DNA of 64,000 bases, taken from assembly GCA_013398015.1 (NCBI GenBank), contig VZRR01010904.1, positions 829,388 through 893,387 of the forward strand, given 5' to 3'. The notes under the pieces were generated by a model. The model saw only the letters and a program-made list of their open reading frames with translations, ran no database searches and was not told where the DNA came from. The first letter of the stretch is position 1. Each line of letters opens with the position of its first letter. The translations under genes and the position numbers were made by a program. This DNA comes from Oreocharis arfaki. Taxonomy: Eukaryota; Chordata; Aves; Passeriformes; Paramythiidae. Below are positions 1 to 14,190 of this stretch, piece after piece.

Positions 1-3000
1 TATTCAAGGCAGGAGTTATTTCTAATTAGCTCTTGCTCCAATATCTCACTTGCCTCTGTCAAAAACCGTCAAATTTTATCAAAATTAAGCATGTCTCCAA
101 ATTTTTGACAGGGTTTTCTAGGACCTAATTTCTGTTTTAAAATGAGACAAATCTCTCTTGGAATAAGTGGCATTTCAGAGTACAGGCTATTTCTTTGATA
201 TGTGAGAAACCTAGGGACATGTGTTTGGATTAAGTCTACAGTGGTGTAGTGCCTTTCTGGCTCTTGGCAGAGAGGAGGCTTTTTCACGAGATGTCAAAAC
301 TCTAAAAAATTGAAGGAAAAACTTTCAAAACATTTTTGTGATTTTTTTTTTTTTAATTTTTCATCCAGCTCTGCCTGTGTCCTTCAGATGATTTTATTCT
401 CTGAAAAGAAATAGTGTGACTATTTCTCGAGTTGCTTCTGGGCTTGATAACAAAATTTACTCAGTTTAGCAGAACTGCAGAAGTCTAAATTAACAAACCA
501 CTGTGCTGTGGTGCTAGAGCTAAATCAACAAATAGTGTTTTCAGTGAAGCATTGCTACTTTTTTTTCTCCAAGGTTTCTTCCACTGGCAGGGTGTCAGCA
601 GGGAAAGGAGAGATATTCAATGAACAGATCAGAGCACAGCAAAATTTTTGTGTTACAGTTTTGGAGGGCCTTTATTTCTCTCTGCCACGGATGCTGATCA
701 TTTCCATGAGAACTGAATTTCCTACAAAGATGCCAGTTTTAATTGTGCTTTTATCACATGTAAAAAAAATCCAACTCTGTCTCAGTGATTAATTTCTCTC
801 AAAGGAAATACCTGCTTCAGTCACATGTTGTCAGTGGATGCTTTACAACACCCATAGAAGCATTTTGGGGATGTTGAGAGCATGAGCATGTACTGAGCAA
901 CTCCATGCAGAAAAGAAGGGTGTTGGCACCACCTGGGCAAAGCTTTCTGAAGCCCTGTTGGTTTTTTTTTTTCTCATTAGGGCCAAAGGCAGACACTTCC
1001 TGACTTGGACGGAGCAGAACACCTCTGGGTTACCTCCCTTATTTGTTCCTGCTACTTTGCAGGTATAAAACAGTCAAACGGCCTCCTTGTGGTTTTGTTT
1101 TTTTTTTCTTGAGCAGTTAAAAACTTCTATTATTCAATTCTTATCTAGCTGAAAAATATTTTCATTAGGAATGTGTAGAAATTAGAAATTTGTCTTGTAT
1201 GATGGGACAAGGAAACCACTGCCAAACTCTTCAACACAAAACTAGGTGGTGAAGTGGAAAGCGTTCTGCTGGACCCTGTACGTTTTCAAATGACATCAGA
1301 ATTTTGGCCATAATGTTGAAGTAGTAGAATTTAATTGAAGATCTCAGTTATTTAAAAAGAAAAACTAACACACCAATTGATATTTCTGCTTAATTTATGC
1401 CAAAAGTTTGGATAGATACCTCATAAAGAAATTGTTCCAAAGTAAACCAGTAAAGAATTATAAAATTAAATAATAGATGTGAAGGTGTAAAGGTCATTTT
1501 GATGGCTTCCAGAGGAAAGCTTTGCCTGACCAATTAGCCTGTTTATGCAGCATCTTTTTCCTCTGGGCTGCAGCTTATCTCAAGCCACTTAGAGATTATG
1601 GCTGCCCAGAGCAGCAGTCTGTGGGTTTTCTCACTTCTTTTATCTCACTTCTTGAAATTGGGGAACTGCTAACTTCAGCTGGGTCTGAATATGCATGAAT
1701 GATGATTGGCACACATTTTTCAATGGAAAGGAGGAGGTTAGGAAAATATGACACAAGCTTTGGAGGGCGTAGCTCTTGTGGGCTGTGTGCTGCTATCCTC
1801 CTGTCTGTTTTTAGCTCAGCTCAGTGACAGTCCCTTGAGGCAATGAAGCTTCTTACTTTTATAAAAATGAGAATATTTTTGTATCCCATCATTTAAAACA
1901 TTTTGCTTAGTCTTACACTATAATATTTTCCTTTTGTGTTGTATATTTGTTTAATCTCTTGAAAAAAAATACTAAATTCTTGCCTGCTAGAAGCCCAACT
2001 GATAAAATAGTTTAGCTAGGGAATTTCATTATGGATTTTCTTTTAAAACAAATTGGATTTTCAAGCTTTCTCTAGAGTAAGGAAATAATTCCATATTATT
2101 CCATATCCATGCTCTATAACATCAAAAAGAAATCTGTAAGCTACCATATTACGAGAAATTGAACTGAACGTGAAGGTGGCAAGGCAAATGTGGTTGCTTT
2201 TGTATTAGATGCAGCTTATATGCCATTACGTGCCATGACTCTGTGACTGGTGAAGTTAAAAGAAATTACAATAATGGAGAAATATTGCAGGAAGCCTTGA
2301 AAACAGGCAGGGCTTTTGGGCGTGGATGAAGGAAACTGGAAAATAAACTAAGCCAGTGTTTGGGGATTGCTGGCAAACAGCAGTTGTCTTACTCAAATGT
2401 TAATATTTTCTTCATCATAGCGAGAATACACCATCTTTACTTGAAGCACTGTTGGGACATTTTGCTGTCTTGCATGGCAGCTTGCAAAATTGTGAGATTG
2501 AGTTCTTTATGCTGCATTGACATATTATGTGACTGTTTCTCAAATGGTAAAACTGAGACAATCAGAAATTAGTGTCTGGCTCAGGCTATTTATTTATCTC
2601 ACAAGTGTTAAACCAGCATATACCTGTCAAATCTTCCAGAATATTTAAGGTTCAGATTTTTAAAAAATCATAACTGTGCTGAAGTTCTGAAAGGCTGTTT
2701 TATTTTCCTAAAAGTAGATGGAAGATGACAAAATTCTGAAATTTAAAGTGCTTGTTTATATGCAGTGTTTTTAAGTATACATTCCATTAATGTAAATAGA
2801 ATATATTCTATGTACAAGTGATAGCTGATGTGACTGACATTACCCAGACTCTTAAGGAATATTAAATCATGAGAATAAATTAATTTAGGAAGGGAAGAGT
2901 GAGTGACTGAAGCAGTTAGACACTCCAGTAAACATTATGTGCATAGCAAGTAGTTCAGTTAACATATGAGCTCTGACATATCAGAATTTCTGCACTGATA

Positions 3001-4066
3001 CCAGTTTGAGTTATGAAGTTATCAAGCATGATGGAGAAAAGACAGAAATGATGAATTGTTTTGCTTTAAGGAAAGCTGGGAAACCGTGAGAACACTAGTC
3101 CCACGTTACTTACTTAAGAAGTCCGAGGGGAAGTTAAACATCAGCTAAAAAACAGTATTTTTCTTCCTGCAGACTTGGTAATTTACTAAAGATGTTCAAG
3201 AGAACTGACCACAATGTTCTGAGTCAGTGACAAAGTTAAAAAATTCTGATACTAATGATGCACATATGAGAGCTGGAAAATGCAATGGGTCAGTACATTT
3301 TGTTTGCTTTAAAAGTAAGAATAGACTGATAAAGAGCGCTGCAACCAGGTTAGTTTGTCATCAGAACTTAAAGACACTGCAGGAGGTGCAGTGAGTAAGA
3401 TATCAGAGGGTGAAAATTTACTTGAGTCAGTGAGTATAATTTTATGAAGAATAGGACCTGTCACAAAAAAATCAGTGATACCTTGTCATGCAGAGATGAC
3501 AATGCTGCCTGCTGACAGTATTTCGGAGTTTTTGTAAGGCTCTTGATTCAGTATCATGGTATTTGGATTTTAAACAGTCCCGTGCTGCAATGGTTCGGTC
3601 CTCTTATTAAGACTTGTAATTTAATGGGCCTTCTTAAAAATACAGTGGGTATTTACTACATTGCTTAAACTCATTATTATAACCTCAGCTGGTTTTCCTT
3701 TAATAACAGACCTTAATATTGAGGCCCCTGAGGCAGAGAAACAGAAGCTTCAAAAACTTGGAGTCTTTCTGCATTTAATCAACACTTTTTGAAAGCCTGA
3801 AGCTGATGGGTTATATTTTATATCAATTTGTAATTAAAAATTAAAGGGAAAAAATTTAAGGTTTTGCAACATTTCAATATTATGTTAGATAATATTGATA
3901 TTATATAACTGGTAGCTATTAGAGATTTTTTGGAAATCAGTTCTTAGTTTCAGTTCTTCATTCTGGTAAAAATTTCCTATTAGATGTGAAGTCAACCAGA
4001 TATCTTAAGTGAAGATTTACTCAAAACTTTCTTCTATTTGCCGAAATACCTGTTATATTGACTTAC
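1..4066. other. Unique AT-rich DNA, no gene seen
   Basis: No recognisable gene, repeat family or RNA gene was found. Open frames here are shorter than 100 codons, lack protein-like neighbours, and match what chance gives in AT-rich DNA. Homopolymer runs of T occur near 341-354 and 962-974. A stretch around 2540-2580 faintly resembles an old MIR-type SINE core but is too diverged to call. Confidence 0.6.
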
Positions 4067-4158
4067 CTTTCATGGCAAACTGCGAGAGTTGACATTTGGA
4101 CGCACTCTGTCAAGTGAACACTCTTAACGTCCTTGGTGTGTTGACACAAGTGGTTTGA
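4067..4158 (-). CDS. Candidate internal exon, 92 nt (unidentified)
   Basis: On the minus strand a pyrimidine-rich tract ending CATTCACAG lies directly before this segment, and a perfect GTAAGT donor (4061-4066 on +) follows GAAAG. Of the three frames only one is open, reading SNHLCQHTKD... to ...LAVCHE over 30 codons plus two bases. The exon would enter in phase 0 and leave in phase 2. Three CpGs survive in 92 bases, more than the surroundings suggest. The translated segment has three cysteines, but I recognise no family. No second minus-strand exon can be tied to it, so it may be a chance arrangement or a non-coding RNA exon. Confidence 0.17.
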
Positions 4159-7100
4159 CTGTGAATGGAGGAAATGCAGTACAGAGAACATCCTTCCCTT
4201 CGTTACAGGAAAATGCAGAGGCCAGTAAGTGACACTGAGTGCTTGAATCCTGGTGTTTTCCCACACACTGAACTACTGCTTGGGAACTTGGATGTTCAAC
4301 TATTCTCAAAAACTTCGCAAGTCTCTGGTATAAGATTGAAAGTGAGGTAATAAAATGGAAACATACTTTATATGACTTGTTAACAGGTTGAGACACATTC
4401 ATTTGCAGGATACTGCTCTGTGCATTCTTCTGAAGAAAAATAGATCAGTGTAGAAAAAACAATTTTTTCTCAGCACTTTCTATGCAACATTAGCCTGTTG
4501 CATTCCTTTTCCCCATGCATAAATCATCTCAGAATATTTTTATTTTACATCCATACTATGTATGTTTAGGAACTGCATAAAAAACGATCAGTATAGGTTC
4601 TTGTTTATAGTATACCAGCTGGCAGGATTTATAAAGGTCTGCCTGATCAGTGTTGGTTTGTAAAACAGTGACTTTACTCTGTCATGCTGCTTAGTCTTCA
4701 AGGTGTTACTATCATAGGCGAAAGGAAAAAATCAGATTTCAGGATAGTAACATGCTTCAGTAATATGTCTGTTATTTAATTGTTTGGTATTCTAAAGAGC
4801 CTTTTCACTGACAAATTTTAAGATTTAATTCAGAAACCCCTTGTGGACCACCACAGATTCATAAAAGAACATGGTCCTGAAGAACAGCATTAGGAAGATA
4901 CTGGCAAAGGCAACTCTTATTAAAACCAAACTAGAACATTGCACCAACGTTTGCTGTCTGTGATATAAGAACCTGTTGGGCTTGCTTTGCTCACTGAAAA
5001 AAAAAAAAAAAAAGGTTCAACAGCACTGTCTGATGTGCTTCAGAGATTTCTTAAATATGAAATGTCATCTCTGATGGTCAAACTTCAGAGAGGAAAGATT
5101 TATTGAAGTCTTTTGAGTGAATCACTAGGTGAAATCTCTGATTATGTCCACAGTAATGCAAGCATGGTTATTTACCTCCTCTTGCTTTCTTTTGTTGTTC
5201 ATTTCTAGTGTTTGGCAAACTTCTGAAATAATTTTGATAAAATCACAGATAAGTTGGGAAATGTCATCTTGGTCATCCTGAAATGTGAAGCTTACAATCT
5301 GGAGCTCCTTGAGGGAGTTCATGCACTGAAAGAGGCAGGGAACTCCTAAGCAGGTCCAGCCTGCCCCATCTACTCCCAGAGTGCCAGACTGGCTTGTGCC
5401 AGCTGCCTGCCTACCTCTGTCACGCTTTTTTGAAATGCTTGAGTCAGTCGGAGGGTGAGAGAAAGAAGTGACTCACAAATCTCACCTCAAGAAGAGTCCT
5501 TTTGAGAGGTTAGGGCATCCTGGTGTCATCCACAGCCCCTGAGGCTGAGATAGGCATCTTTTGGCCTCTGTTTCACAAACATTCTTGTTCTTTAACTTGC
5601 AGAGATTTCTCAGGAGATGATTCTAGTTAGTAGACTCAGATGCTGTATGAAGATGCATATATTTATCTATTTTAAATGCATGATGTAATAACAATTGAAT
5701 TCCAGAATGCAGTTCTATTTTAAAATACTCAGTGTTAAATTCTGGATTTCTTTGGAACATGTAGATTTTTCATGTGGTTTTTAAAACTTCTAGTTTGTAA
5801 GGATCCTTTTTTTCCTTAGGATGCAATTAGTGTACAAAACTAAAGAGAAATATATGTATAAATAAAATAACCCAACCCTGTTAAAATGTGTGTCTTTAAA
5901 ATATTTCTAAAAAGAGTTAGCAGTGAATGTTCTCCTGGAATTCAGTACTAATCATTAAGTTAGAAGAAATAAGATGTTTACGACTTGCAACAAGTTGTAG
6001 CCTGTTTGTAACACCTGTTTGGCAGAAGAGGCTGGCACAGTACAGTTCCCTCAGAGTATAATATGCCTGAGGGGGTTCTTACTTTGGAAAAAAATGTGGG
6101 AAGGACACTGTTTTAAGAGGTCCACTCATTGCTTGTATTCAGGACCTTATTTGCTCACTTGACCAAAAAACTAGTCTATATTTTTACTCTTTTTTCTACA
6201 CTTGAAAGGGATTGAAATGAATTCTAGTTCATCTTACACATCACCAAAATAGCTCTTCAAATAATGCCTGTTATTTCTGAGTAAAAGCAATGTTATTGTG
6301 TGCAGGGTTTGTATTCCATCCAGTCCAAATTTCATTGCTACCACAAGCTTCTCCACTTCTCTTCTTGGGTAACTGGTTAACTATGGCTTTACCATAAAAA
6401 TTTATAGTGTCTTCTTCCTTCCACTTCTGACATTTTTGGCAGAGAAAATTTACCCGCTCCAAAACTCTGAATTCATCCTTTGCACCTGTATTTAAGGGAT
6501 TTAATGTCTGCAAGCTGGAAAGCCAATATTAGCTTGGTTACTGTGGTAACAGACTCATTTTCAGCAGCCTGTAATGAATGCTGCTAGAAGCAGCGCTGCT
6601 ATTCTTGAATTTTATTTATGTAAATGTGTTTTAAACACCTTTCTCCCATATCATACCTCCTGCTAATAATCTCCAAGTATGAAGGTGCTGGTATTTGAGG
6701 CTTTCTCATAAAGTTCAGGTTTCAGCATGATGGTGCATTTGGGTAAAGTAAACTCAGATGCTTTTGCTCTAGTCTGGCCTATCACCCCAGTTAATGCCAT
6801 ACTGAAAGTCTACCCTTAGAACTGGGTGCCTCAGTGAAGCTTCGCTCTGCTTGTCTGTTTCACAAAAACTTGTAGATTAAAAAGCCTTATGGCCTCTTGG
6901 TTTTTATCCACATTTTTTGAGACACTGAAGGAGCCTGCCCCTCAATGCCTTTGAAACTGGGTGTATATCTCAGTTTAAAAATTATGTTGTTGGAGATGGG
7001 AACATTGTTCCATGGATTTCTTGCAAAGCAATAAAAACCCTTTAAATCACATCACAAAAAGCCCAAACAAAAACCCCAAAAAATATATTAAAAGGATTGC

Positions 7101-10100
7101 TCATCATTTATAAAGCTGCCAGTACCCTTGTGGGATGCTTTTGTTTTCACTCTCAGTGCTTGGCTCTCCTTGGAGTTAAGTTTTCACAAATATATTATTT
7201 TCACACATTCATCCATTTGGAAAATGTAGTATTACCAAGGCTTGCTGGGCTGCTCTTCTTTGTTTTGCCTGTCGACCTCTCTGCTTTGGATCCATTACCC
7301 TGTCTGCTTCTTTTCCATTAAGGGAAGATGGTCCTAACATGAAATGTTTTCCCATTTCAGTATTTCCCTCTCGCCTCTGTATGATGTCACTGGATTTTTT
7401 CTAAGTTTACTTATGCCAAAACCTAGAGACAACATTCTGTAGGCATAACCACCTTGAAACAAGAACCAGATATGTTAGTAACTAGAGACAAAATTAGTAT
7501 GGCACTTAAAACAGGGTAAAAATTAATTTATAATATTTGTTGACAACTAAGCCTTTCTTAGAGAAACTAATTTATTTTCACTACAGAACAGCTGAATAAG
7601 GGAAATAAAACCAGCATAATTGTCAGTGTCATAATTACTTTCCAATATGGAAACAATCCTTAAGGGATTTATACAAAGATTGCAGAAAGTTAATTATGAG
7701 AGCATGATGTAAGAATGAAATACAGATGCCTGCATTAAATTAGTTCGTTGCTCAGAGGAACTTTGGAGGATGTTCCCTACCCCATGACCAGTAACTCAGA
7801 ATGACACAAGCCTGGCCCTCAGGCAGAGGGAGGATGGGGCTGATATGATGGTTCACCACAATTAAGCCTTTAAATGACAAACCTACCAGCAGTGCTAGTA
7901 GCACCACTATGTTTTCCCCGCCTGCCGTGAAAAATGCTTTCTATAACTTGGAAGGATTATCACTGGAGTATTTCTCCCTTGTATAAATATGTTATCTCCT
8001 CTGAGTGTACCTGAAAACAAGCTATGAGAAAGTATATAAAAAAGATGTGTTTGAATTTGAGCACAGTGGTCCCCAGGGTCAACCCCAGCTCACCTTCTGT
8101 CTTTCACATTGCAGTACTTCTCTCAGAGTTTGTGAGTACAGTAGGAGGGAGGGAGCAAAGCAGCAATGGCTGTATCAGAGTACTGCTTATCACCACAGTA
8201 TGATACTCACTAAATTTAGGTTTTCTATTCAGTACAAGGATGGGTTTTTTTCACTCTTTTGCTTCTCTCCTGGAAATCTCTAGTAACATTTCTTCCCACT
8301 TGCTGCTCCAGTCAAGAGTTAATAATGTGTTCGTTTTACCAGAAACACCAAGACATTCAAATAAAGTTGAGCCCCTTTTTTTTATTCTGCAATCATAGTC
8401 TATACTTTAAAGTGCTGCTAGGCATTTGTTAGAAACAAGGATCAGACATCTTATTCTGTAACAATATCTCACTCTCTGTCCTCTGAGAGTCACATTTTAA
8501 ATTTTCTAGTCGAAAGGCAAATACTCTTTTTCTTAGATGGGAGGGCTTTTAGATAATCCTGGAGCAACAAAATGTCAAAAATTCCTCAGCTACTTTATGC
8601 TGTACTGCAGCATGTATGGATTATGAAGGCTAAACTGCTGTTATGTTCAGCTTTCTTCCAGAAGGTGATGCTTGCTGGGGACAAGCACACAAGTGCAGTG
8701 ATTTGGGATGGCTGGCACTGCAGCACACAGGGTTCATCAAAGAGACAATGATCTGTGATAGCTCCTGAGTCCCTACAGTAGTGCTCGTACACATGCTCTG
8801 CAAAGCACCATCGCCTACCAGCTCAAACAGCTTTTAAAATTAATGGAATAGTGTACAGAGATCTTGGGGTTTTTTTTATTTACAGCAGAGAAATGATGGG
8901 TGTCAGCCCTAGAGGGCCAGCAAAGCTTTGTGATAAATTGCTGGTGAGAGCAGAGGCCTAAGAGGGATTTCATGTGCATATGGAGGGTGGCAGAAAACGC
9001 ATCAGCAGTACTTTCACTTGGAAGGATCAGTGAAAAGACACAGGGTGAACAGATGTCTCTGGCTTCTGCAGGCTTTTGCTGAGATCTTCAGTCGGACTGT
9101 TTGGGACTGAGTCTGCTCACAGACCTTGGCACAAAGCAGCCTGTGCCAGAGTGAGCCTGTGCTTGCTCTGCTTGTGCTTCAGCACTGGCCAGTCCTGCCT
9201 GACAGGGTGGACCAGGAGCTACAGCTTCTGTCTTTCTGCTGCTGCAATCCATTTTTGTCTCACTGATGATGCTGTTGTCTGTGCTTATGACACGGATCGT
9301 ATAAAGCTGTGATTGAATCATGGGACATGTTTTCCTATGCCCAGAAAGAGAAAGGCTGGAGCAGGGCAGGCTCCAGGGCTGTATCAGTGCTTCTTAATTG
9401 AAGCTAGTTTTGGTTCACATTCAAAATTTTGAGTTTTATTAGGAGACAGAACACAGTCTAATCTTGTTCTGCTCCTTTTATGGCCTTGCCAGACTGCTTT
9501 GTACTGCATATAAAAAGCTAAAAACCTGCATTTAACATGTGATTCCTCAGATAAGCTATCGAAAGCACACTGCTGCAAAGTTGAATAGATGGTGAGGTTC
9601 ATGTTGTAAATTATGCTGCTCTTCTACTCAAAACAGAGATTTCTATCAGGATGGGAAGGGAATAGGGAGTTGTTTAAATATTCTGAAACATTTAAAATTT
9701 GTAACAATCTTAAAAGTACTGTGCTTTAGGGACTATAAATATCTTGGGGGGGATAATGAAAATGTTGGTGGCAAATGTGTTTGAAAATTATGAATTTGAG
9801 TACAGTCTTGTGCGTAGTTGTTGGAGCTTATGATGTGAATTATATGATCTTGAATTGGAATTGGGATAGGGAAAAGAAGATAAAGATACTTCTCCTTACA
9901 TGTGTCCATTAACAGAATATTTATTTATTCCCATTAGCAGGCTATCTCTATTTCCCTCCTTCCATCCACAGAAAAGTACCTCAGGGAACAATTAAAAACA
10001 TTTGACTTCCCCTTGTGTGTTGTTTAGCAATAAATTAATTGATTTCTCCAATACCTGTGTCAGTTAACTATTTTAAGTTCAAAGCTGAAGCTCAGTCAAA

Positions 10101-13100
10101 GCATCTCAGCTTCTTCATGAAGAGAATGAAAGGGGCATTTATTTCCTTGCTAATACATTTAAAAAGAGATTGTAGCTGTTTTCTCACTTCAAATCCCCAA
10201 GTCACTACTGAGAATGAAATAATTTGATAGCACTGGCATAATTTTATAGTACTGGTACAATGAGTAAGGGAATTGATAATTTAGCAGAGGTTTCTTTGGG
10301 TCATTGATAGCAAGAGGGCATGAAGTCTGATATTTTTGTTGGGTTTTGTTTGTTTGCTGTTTTGTTTTTTCTTGCTTATTTTTAACTAGTATTGATAGAA
10401 TCTGCTTAGCACTGAAATCCATTTTTGCCACTGCTGTGATTATGAGGATGACCCCAGTCAGGATTGGCCTGTAAAAATCTTAAGAGTGTCTCTTGCAGTC
10501 ATGTGTCCAGTGGCATACTGCAAATAGATATCCATATAGACTTCCTTCTGCTTCACTATGTCTCATTGACCTGATTTACTCCTAAGCACTCTTGCTTTAA
10601 GAAAGTGGTCTTGGGTGGCCACTGGTCACCACTTCTCCCAAAAAGAAGCACCAGCAGTGAATCCTGCAGGACTACCTAGCTAGGCACATTTAGTATGTGG
10701 GGCACTGTATCACAAGAGCCAATTTGAGTTTCCCTGCAAGACTGTGAGGCACTGGGACGTGCTCACAGCTTCTAGACAGAGATGGAGGAGTAGCCATAGA
10801 GTTCCTAATGACATATTGCAGAACCAGTGCAGCGTGAAAGCTACAATTACTTCTGTGTACTGGTAAGAAATCCTCATGAGTATTTGCTTCCTGCAACATC
10901 CAGGGCCTTCTGTCTCCAGTGACATGTCTGTTGTCCTGGCTGCTGAGAGTCACATGAAACTTCCTCTAATGGACACCAAAGCATTTCACTGCCCAGCAGA
11001 ATGAATTGTGCAGGCAGCAGAGTTTTCTCATGAAGCCTCTTTGTGTTACAGATGCCTGTGGCATAACTAATACCAGCCCCTTTCAAGTTGCAGGAACAGC
11101 TGTAATATTTAAATTCAAATATTACTTGATGTCAAATTTTCAAAGGAATGAAAAAAGTTGCCAGCTTTCAATATTAATGATTTCTTGTATTGCTCTCTTT
11201 TTCTGATGAAGAATTCCATCATAGTAACACAGAGCCATCATGACTTTTATTTAAACAACTGAGAGCACAAATTTGTCAGCAATGAGAATAAACGTTAAAG
11301 TGTCAGGCCTCCACTGCAAAAACTGACCACTGTTAAAAGGAGAAATTGTATTTTTTTATGGTTAAGCCTTCTTTCTTCCCAATTCCAGGTTTTCTGGAGA
11401 TAAAGCAGTATGTATTTATAAGGCAGTAATAACCCTCTACTTAATGGCAGGATATACTTTCAGAAAAAGATAATTTATTATTAATACATTTTCTAATGAG
11501 CTGTATTCCATAGGGAAATTGAACCTAGAAATGTGAACGATTGACAAAAGACTGTTGCATTTTCTCTACCAAAAGAGAAAAATGAAATATGTATGTAAAA
11601 GGCACAAAAATGGGACTGGTTTAAAAATAGGGTGATTTTGTTCGAAGGAATTTGCTTCCTCCCTCTGCTGTTTATTTTATTTTAGGATGCGTTCCACAGT
11701 TTTCACCCTCACCTTCTGGAACTTGTACATCTCTTTAAAGCAAATTGTTGTAAAGCATATTTAGTGTTTCAAGTATTAATACCAAGCTACATTATTCGTC
11801 GAAATTTCTACTAGCATCCAGTAAGTGATTTAAAGGAATACTAACTCAAATCTGCTCATTTAAAAATATCACACATTTCACATTTCAAGCACCTCATTGT
11901 ATAGCATTTTGATCATGTTTTGCCGTCTTGGGGGTGCTGTTTGGGGGGTTTTTTGTTCATTGTCTTTTGTTCTGAGAGAAGGGAAACATCTGTGGCTAAC
12001 CAGTCGGGGAGAACTGCAAAGCTCTCCATGTGCAGACCGTTCTCTAAAGCTTATTTGGATGTGTTTGGATCCTTACAGTACTGGATTTGGTTCAGCATGC
12101 TGGCCAGTGGGACGTACACATGGCAGTGTCCAGCTCATGTTTTACCACTGTTACTTGTATTCTTTGTCACCAAGGTTTTTTTTATATTTGATTATTTCTG
12201 TTGAGCTGACTTGTTCTGTTTTGCTAAAAGCAACAGTGACTTTTGTTACTCTAAAGCAAGTATCACTTGTGAACAGGCTCCTTATGGACCTTAACATATA
12301 CTGGCATATGATCAGCTGCAGGACTCTCGTTGCTGGCACACTGTGGGAGCATGATTGTCCTCCTTCGTGCATGCTCCTCATGCTTTCTGGTTCTGACTTG
12401 TGCTGAGAGGAGGAGGGAGAGGGAGACTGAGGTCCTCTGTGCTTCCCTGCTGCCAATCATGGCACCCAGGCTCATGCCACATAGCACAGTGATGGCTTCT
12501 GCAGGGACCAGAGGTGTGCACACTTTTTTTCCTAGATGGGAATTTGCTGTTTGGGATTGATTATCTTAATTTATTGGTATGGTCATCTAAAGGCAGGTAT
12601 GTAGGCAGCAATAAGTAGCATGTTCAAATTTACTTGTTCAAACCAAATGCCCATCCAACTCTGTTTGCCATCACTCAGTAGTAGATATTTGGGAAACAAT
12701 AAGAACAGGGTGAGCAGGAAGGGATGCTTTTTCCAGAAAGCAGTTTTCCAGTAACAGAAAGTATGATCTTCCTGAGTCAGAGGCAGTATATTTTTATTAA
12801 TTTGACTCAGAAATTTTGCCTGAGAACTGGTCAAATAAATTTTCAAGTCTGTTTATGCCTTGATTCATCTACAGTATTCAGTTACAAAGAGGTTGACCCT
12901 AAGATTTTGTTTCTTTCATGGCTGCCCTCTCACAGCTTCAGCTGGTGTCAGAGTTCTCATGCACCTGCTCTCTTTATATGATCTCTATGGAACTTCTGAG
13001 TTTACAGGAAACTCTTACGCTCCACAGCCACAGCAGTATTTCTCTCGATGCTGATCCTAGTTTATGCAACACTTCTAGGTAAAACAATTAAAATGCTGAT

Positions 13101-13750
13101 TTTTTTTCCCAGCATTTCCCCATATTTTTCAACAGAATATATTCTGAACTTTTACCTAAAATCCAAAATGTGTTATGGGAATGGAAGTAACTAGTGTCTG
13201 AGTTTGGTGATTTTTTTTTTTTTTTTCCTTTCCAGTATCAACTATTTCCTGGATCTGACTAATGCTTTTCTGCATTTTCGTTTAAAGAAAAAAACACAAG
13301 CATCAGCATATTCCACCAACCCCTCCCAACCTGCCCGCTCCACACCCCTCCCCCCAAAAAAGAAAACTACGTATCTATTCCAAGCAAATCTTCCTAAATT
13401 TCATTTTCCTTGTATGTGACCTAGATTTTTGGCTGCATCATTAGGAAAAAACTAAATATTGGCTTTACTCTTATAGCTCTACATGTATGTATGAGAGTGC
13501 ATGAATAATAACAATTTTCTCAGCAGTTGCTATGGAAAACAGTTTTGTGTGGTGAATCATACTTTGACTTTTGTTGAATAAAGTCATCCTACTTATTTTA
13601 TAATAATTTTAATTACAAGTATTTGTTGAAAATTAAAATGGTAAGAACTCGGATGTATGTTTAAGTGAATACACTTTAAAGAAGATGCTTTTTTTGCTGT
13701 CCTTTGGATGATGTGTGGCATTTTTAATGCCACTCCATAAAAGAAAAGGT
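4159..13750. other. Unique DNA, no gene seen
   Basis: No gene, recognised transposon or RNA gene. There is an A17 run at 4997-5013 and an A-rich patch near 7040-7090. The region 9060-9320 is richer in GC and open on both strands (77-78 codons), but neither frame looks conserved or spliced. The longest non-LTR open frame of the window (169 codons, 11897-12406) lies here. It is rich in Leu, Ser and Cys, overlaps antisense frames, and is not believed to be a gene. A T16 run sits at 13211-13226. Confidence 0.6.
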
Positions 13751-14190
13751 ATCATAGTATCATAGAATAGCAGGTTGGAAGGGACCTTACAGATCATCTG
13801 GTCCAAATTTCTTGGTGAAAGCACAGTCTAGACAAGATGTCCCAGCACCCTGTCCAGGCAAATCTTAAAAGTGCTCGGTGCTGGGAAACCCGGTACTTCC
13901 CTATGGAAATTACTCTAATGGCTGATTGTTCTCAGTGTCAAAAATGTTCATCTTCTGTCCAATTGGAATCTCCTCAGGGGTAATTTGTACGCATTCCCCC
14001 TCAGCTTTTCCATGTGACTCTTTGTAAAGAGGGAGTCTCTACCTTCCTCTTAGTCACACTTTAAATAATGGAACATGGTAACGAGGTCTCCCCTAGGCAT
14101 TCCTTTCTCAAGGCTGAACAACCCCAGTTCTCCCAGCCTTTCCTCATATGGCAGGCTTCCCAGTCCTCTGATCATCCTTGACATAAAACC
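13751..14190 (-). mobile_element. CR1 LINE 3' fragment (about 440 bp)
   Basis: The plus strand begins ATCATAGTATCATAGAATAG followed by CAGGTTGGAAGGGACCTTACAGATCATCTGG. This is the reverse complement of the 3' end of avian CR1 elements. It continues through CR1-typical text such as CTCAAGGCTGAACAACCCC and CTCTGATCATCCTTG up to about 14190. The element is therefore inserted on the minus strand and is 5'-truncated, as most CR1 copies are. There is no intact ORF2. Scattered substitutions indicate an old insertion. The 5' (right) limit is approximate. Confidence 0.9.

Noticed and set aside
2540..2585. MIR-like SINE core (ACTGAGACAATCAGA-type)
   Set aside because: Only a short, weak likeness by eye to the MIR core; not enough to call without a profile search.
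9076..9321. Overlapping sense and antisense frames of 77-78 codons
   Set aside because: GC-richer DNA simply has fewer stops; neither frame shows splice signals or a recognisable domain.
11897..12406. 169-codon open frame, the longest outside the LTR
   Set aside because: Composition is rich in Leu, Ser and Cys without a domain. Other frames on both strands overlap it, and a frame this long is within chance for 64 kb of six-frame sequence.
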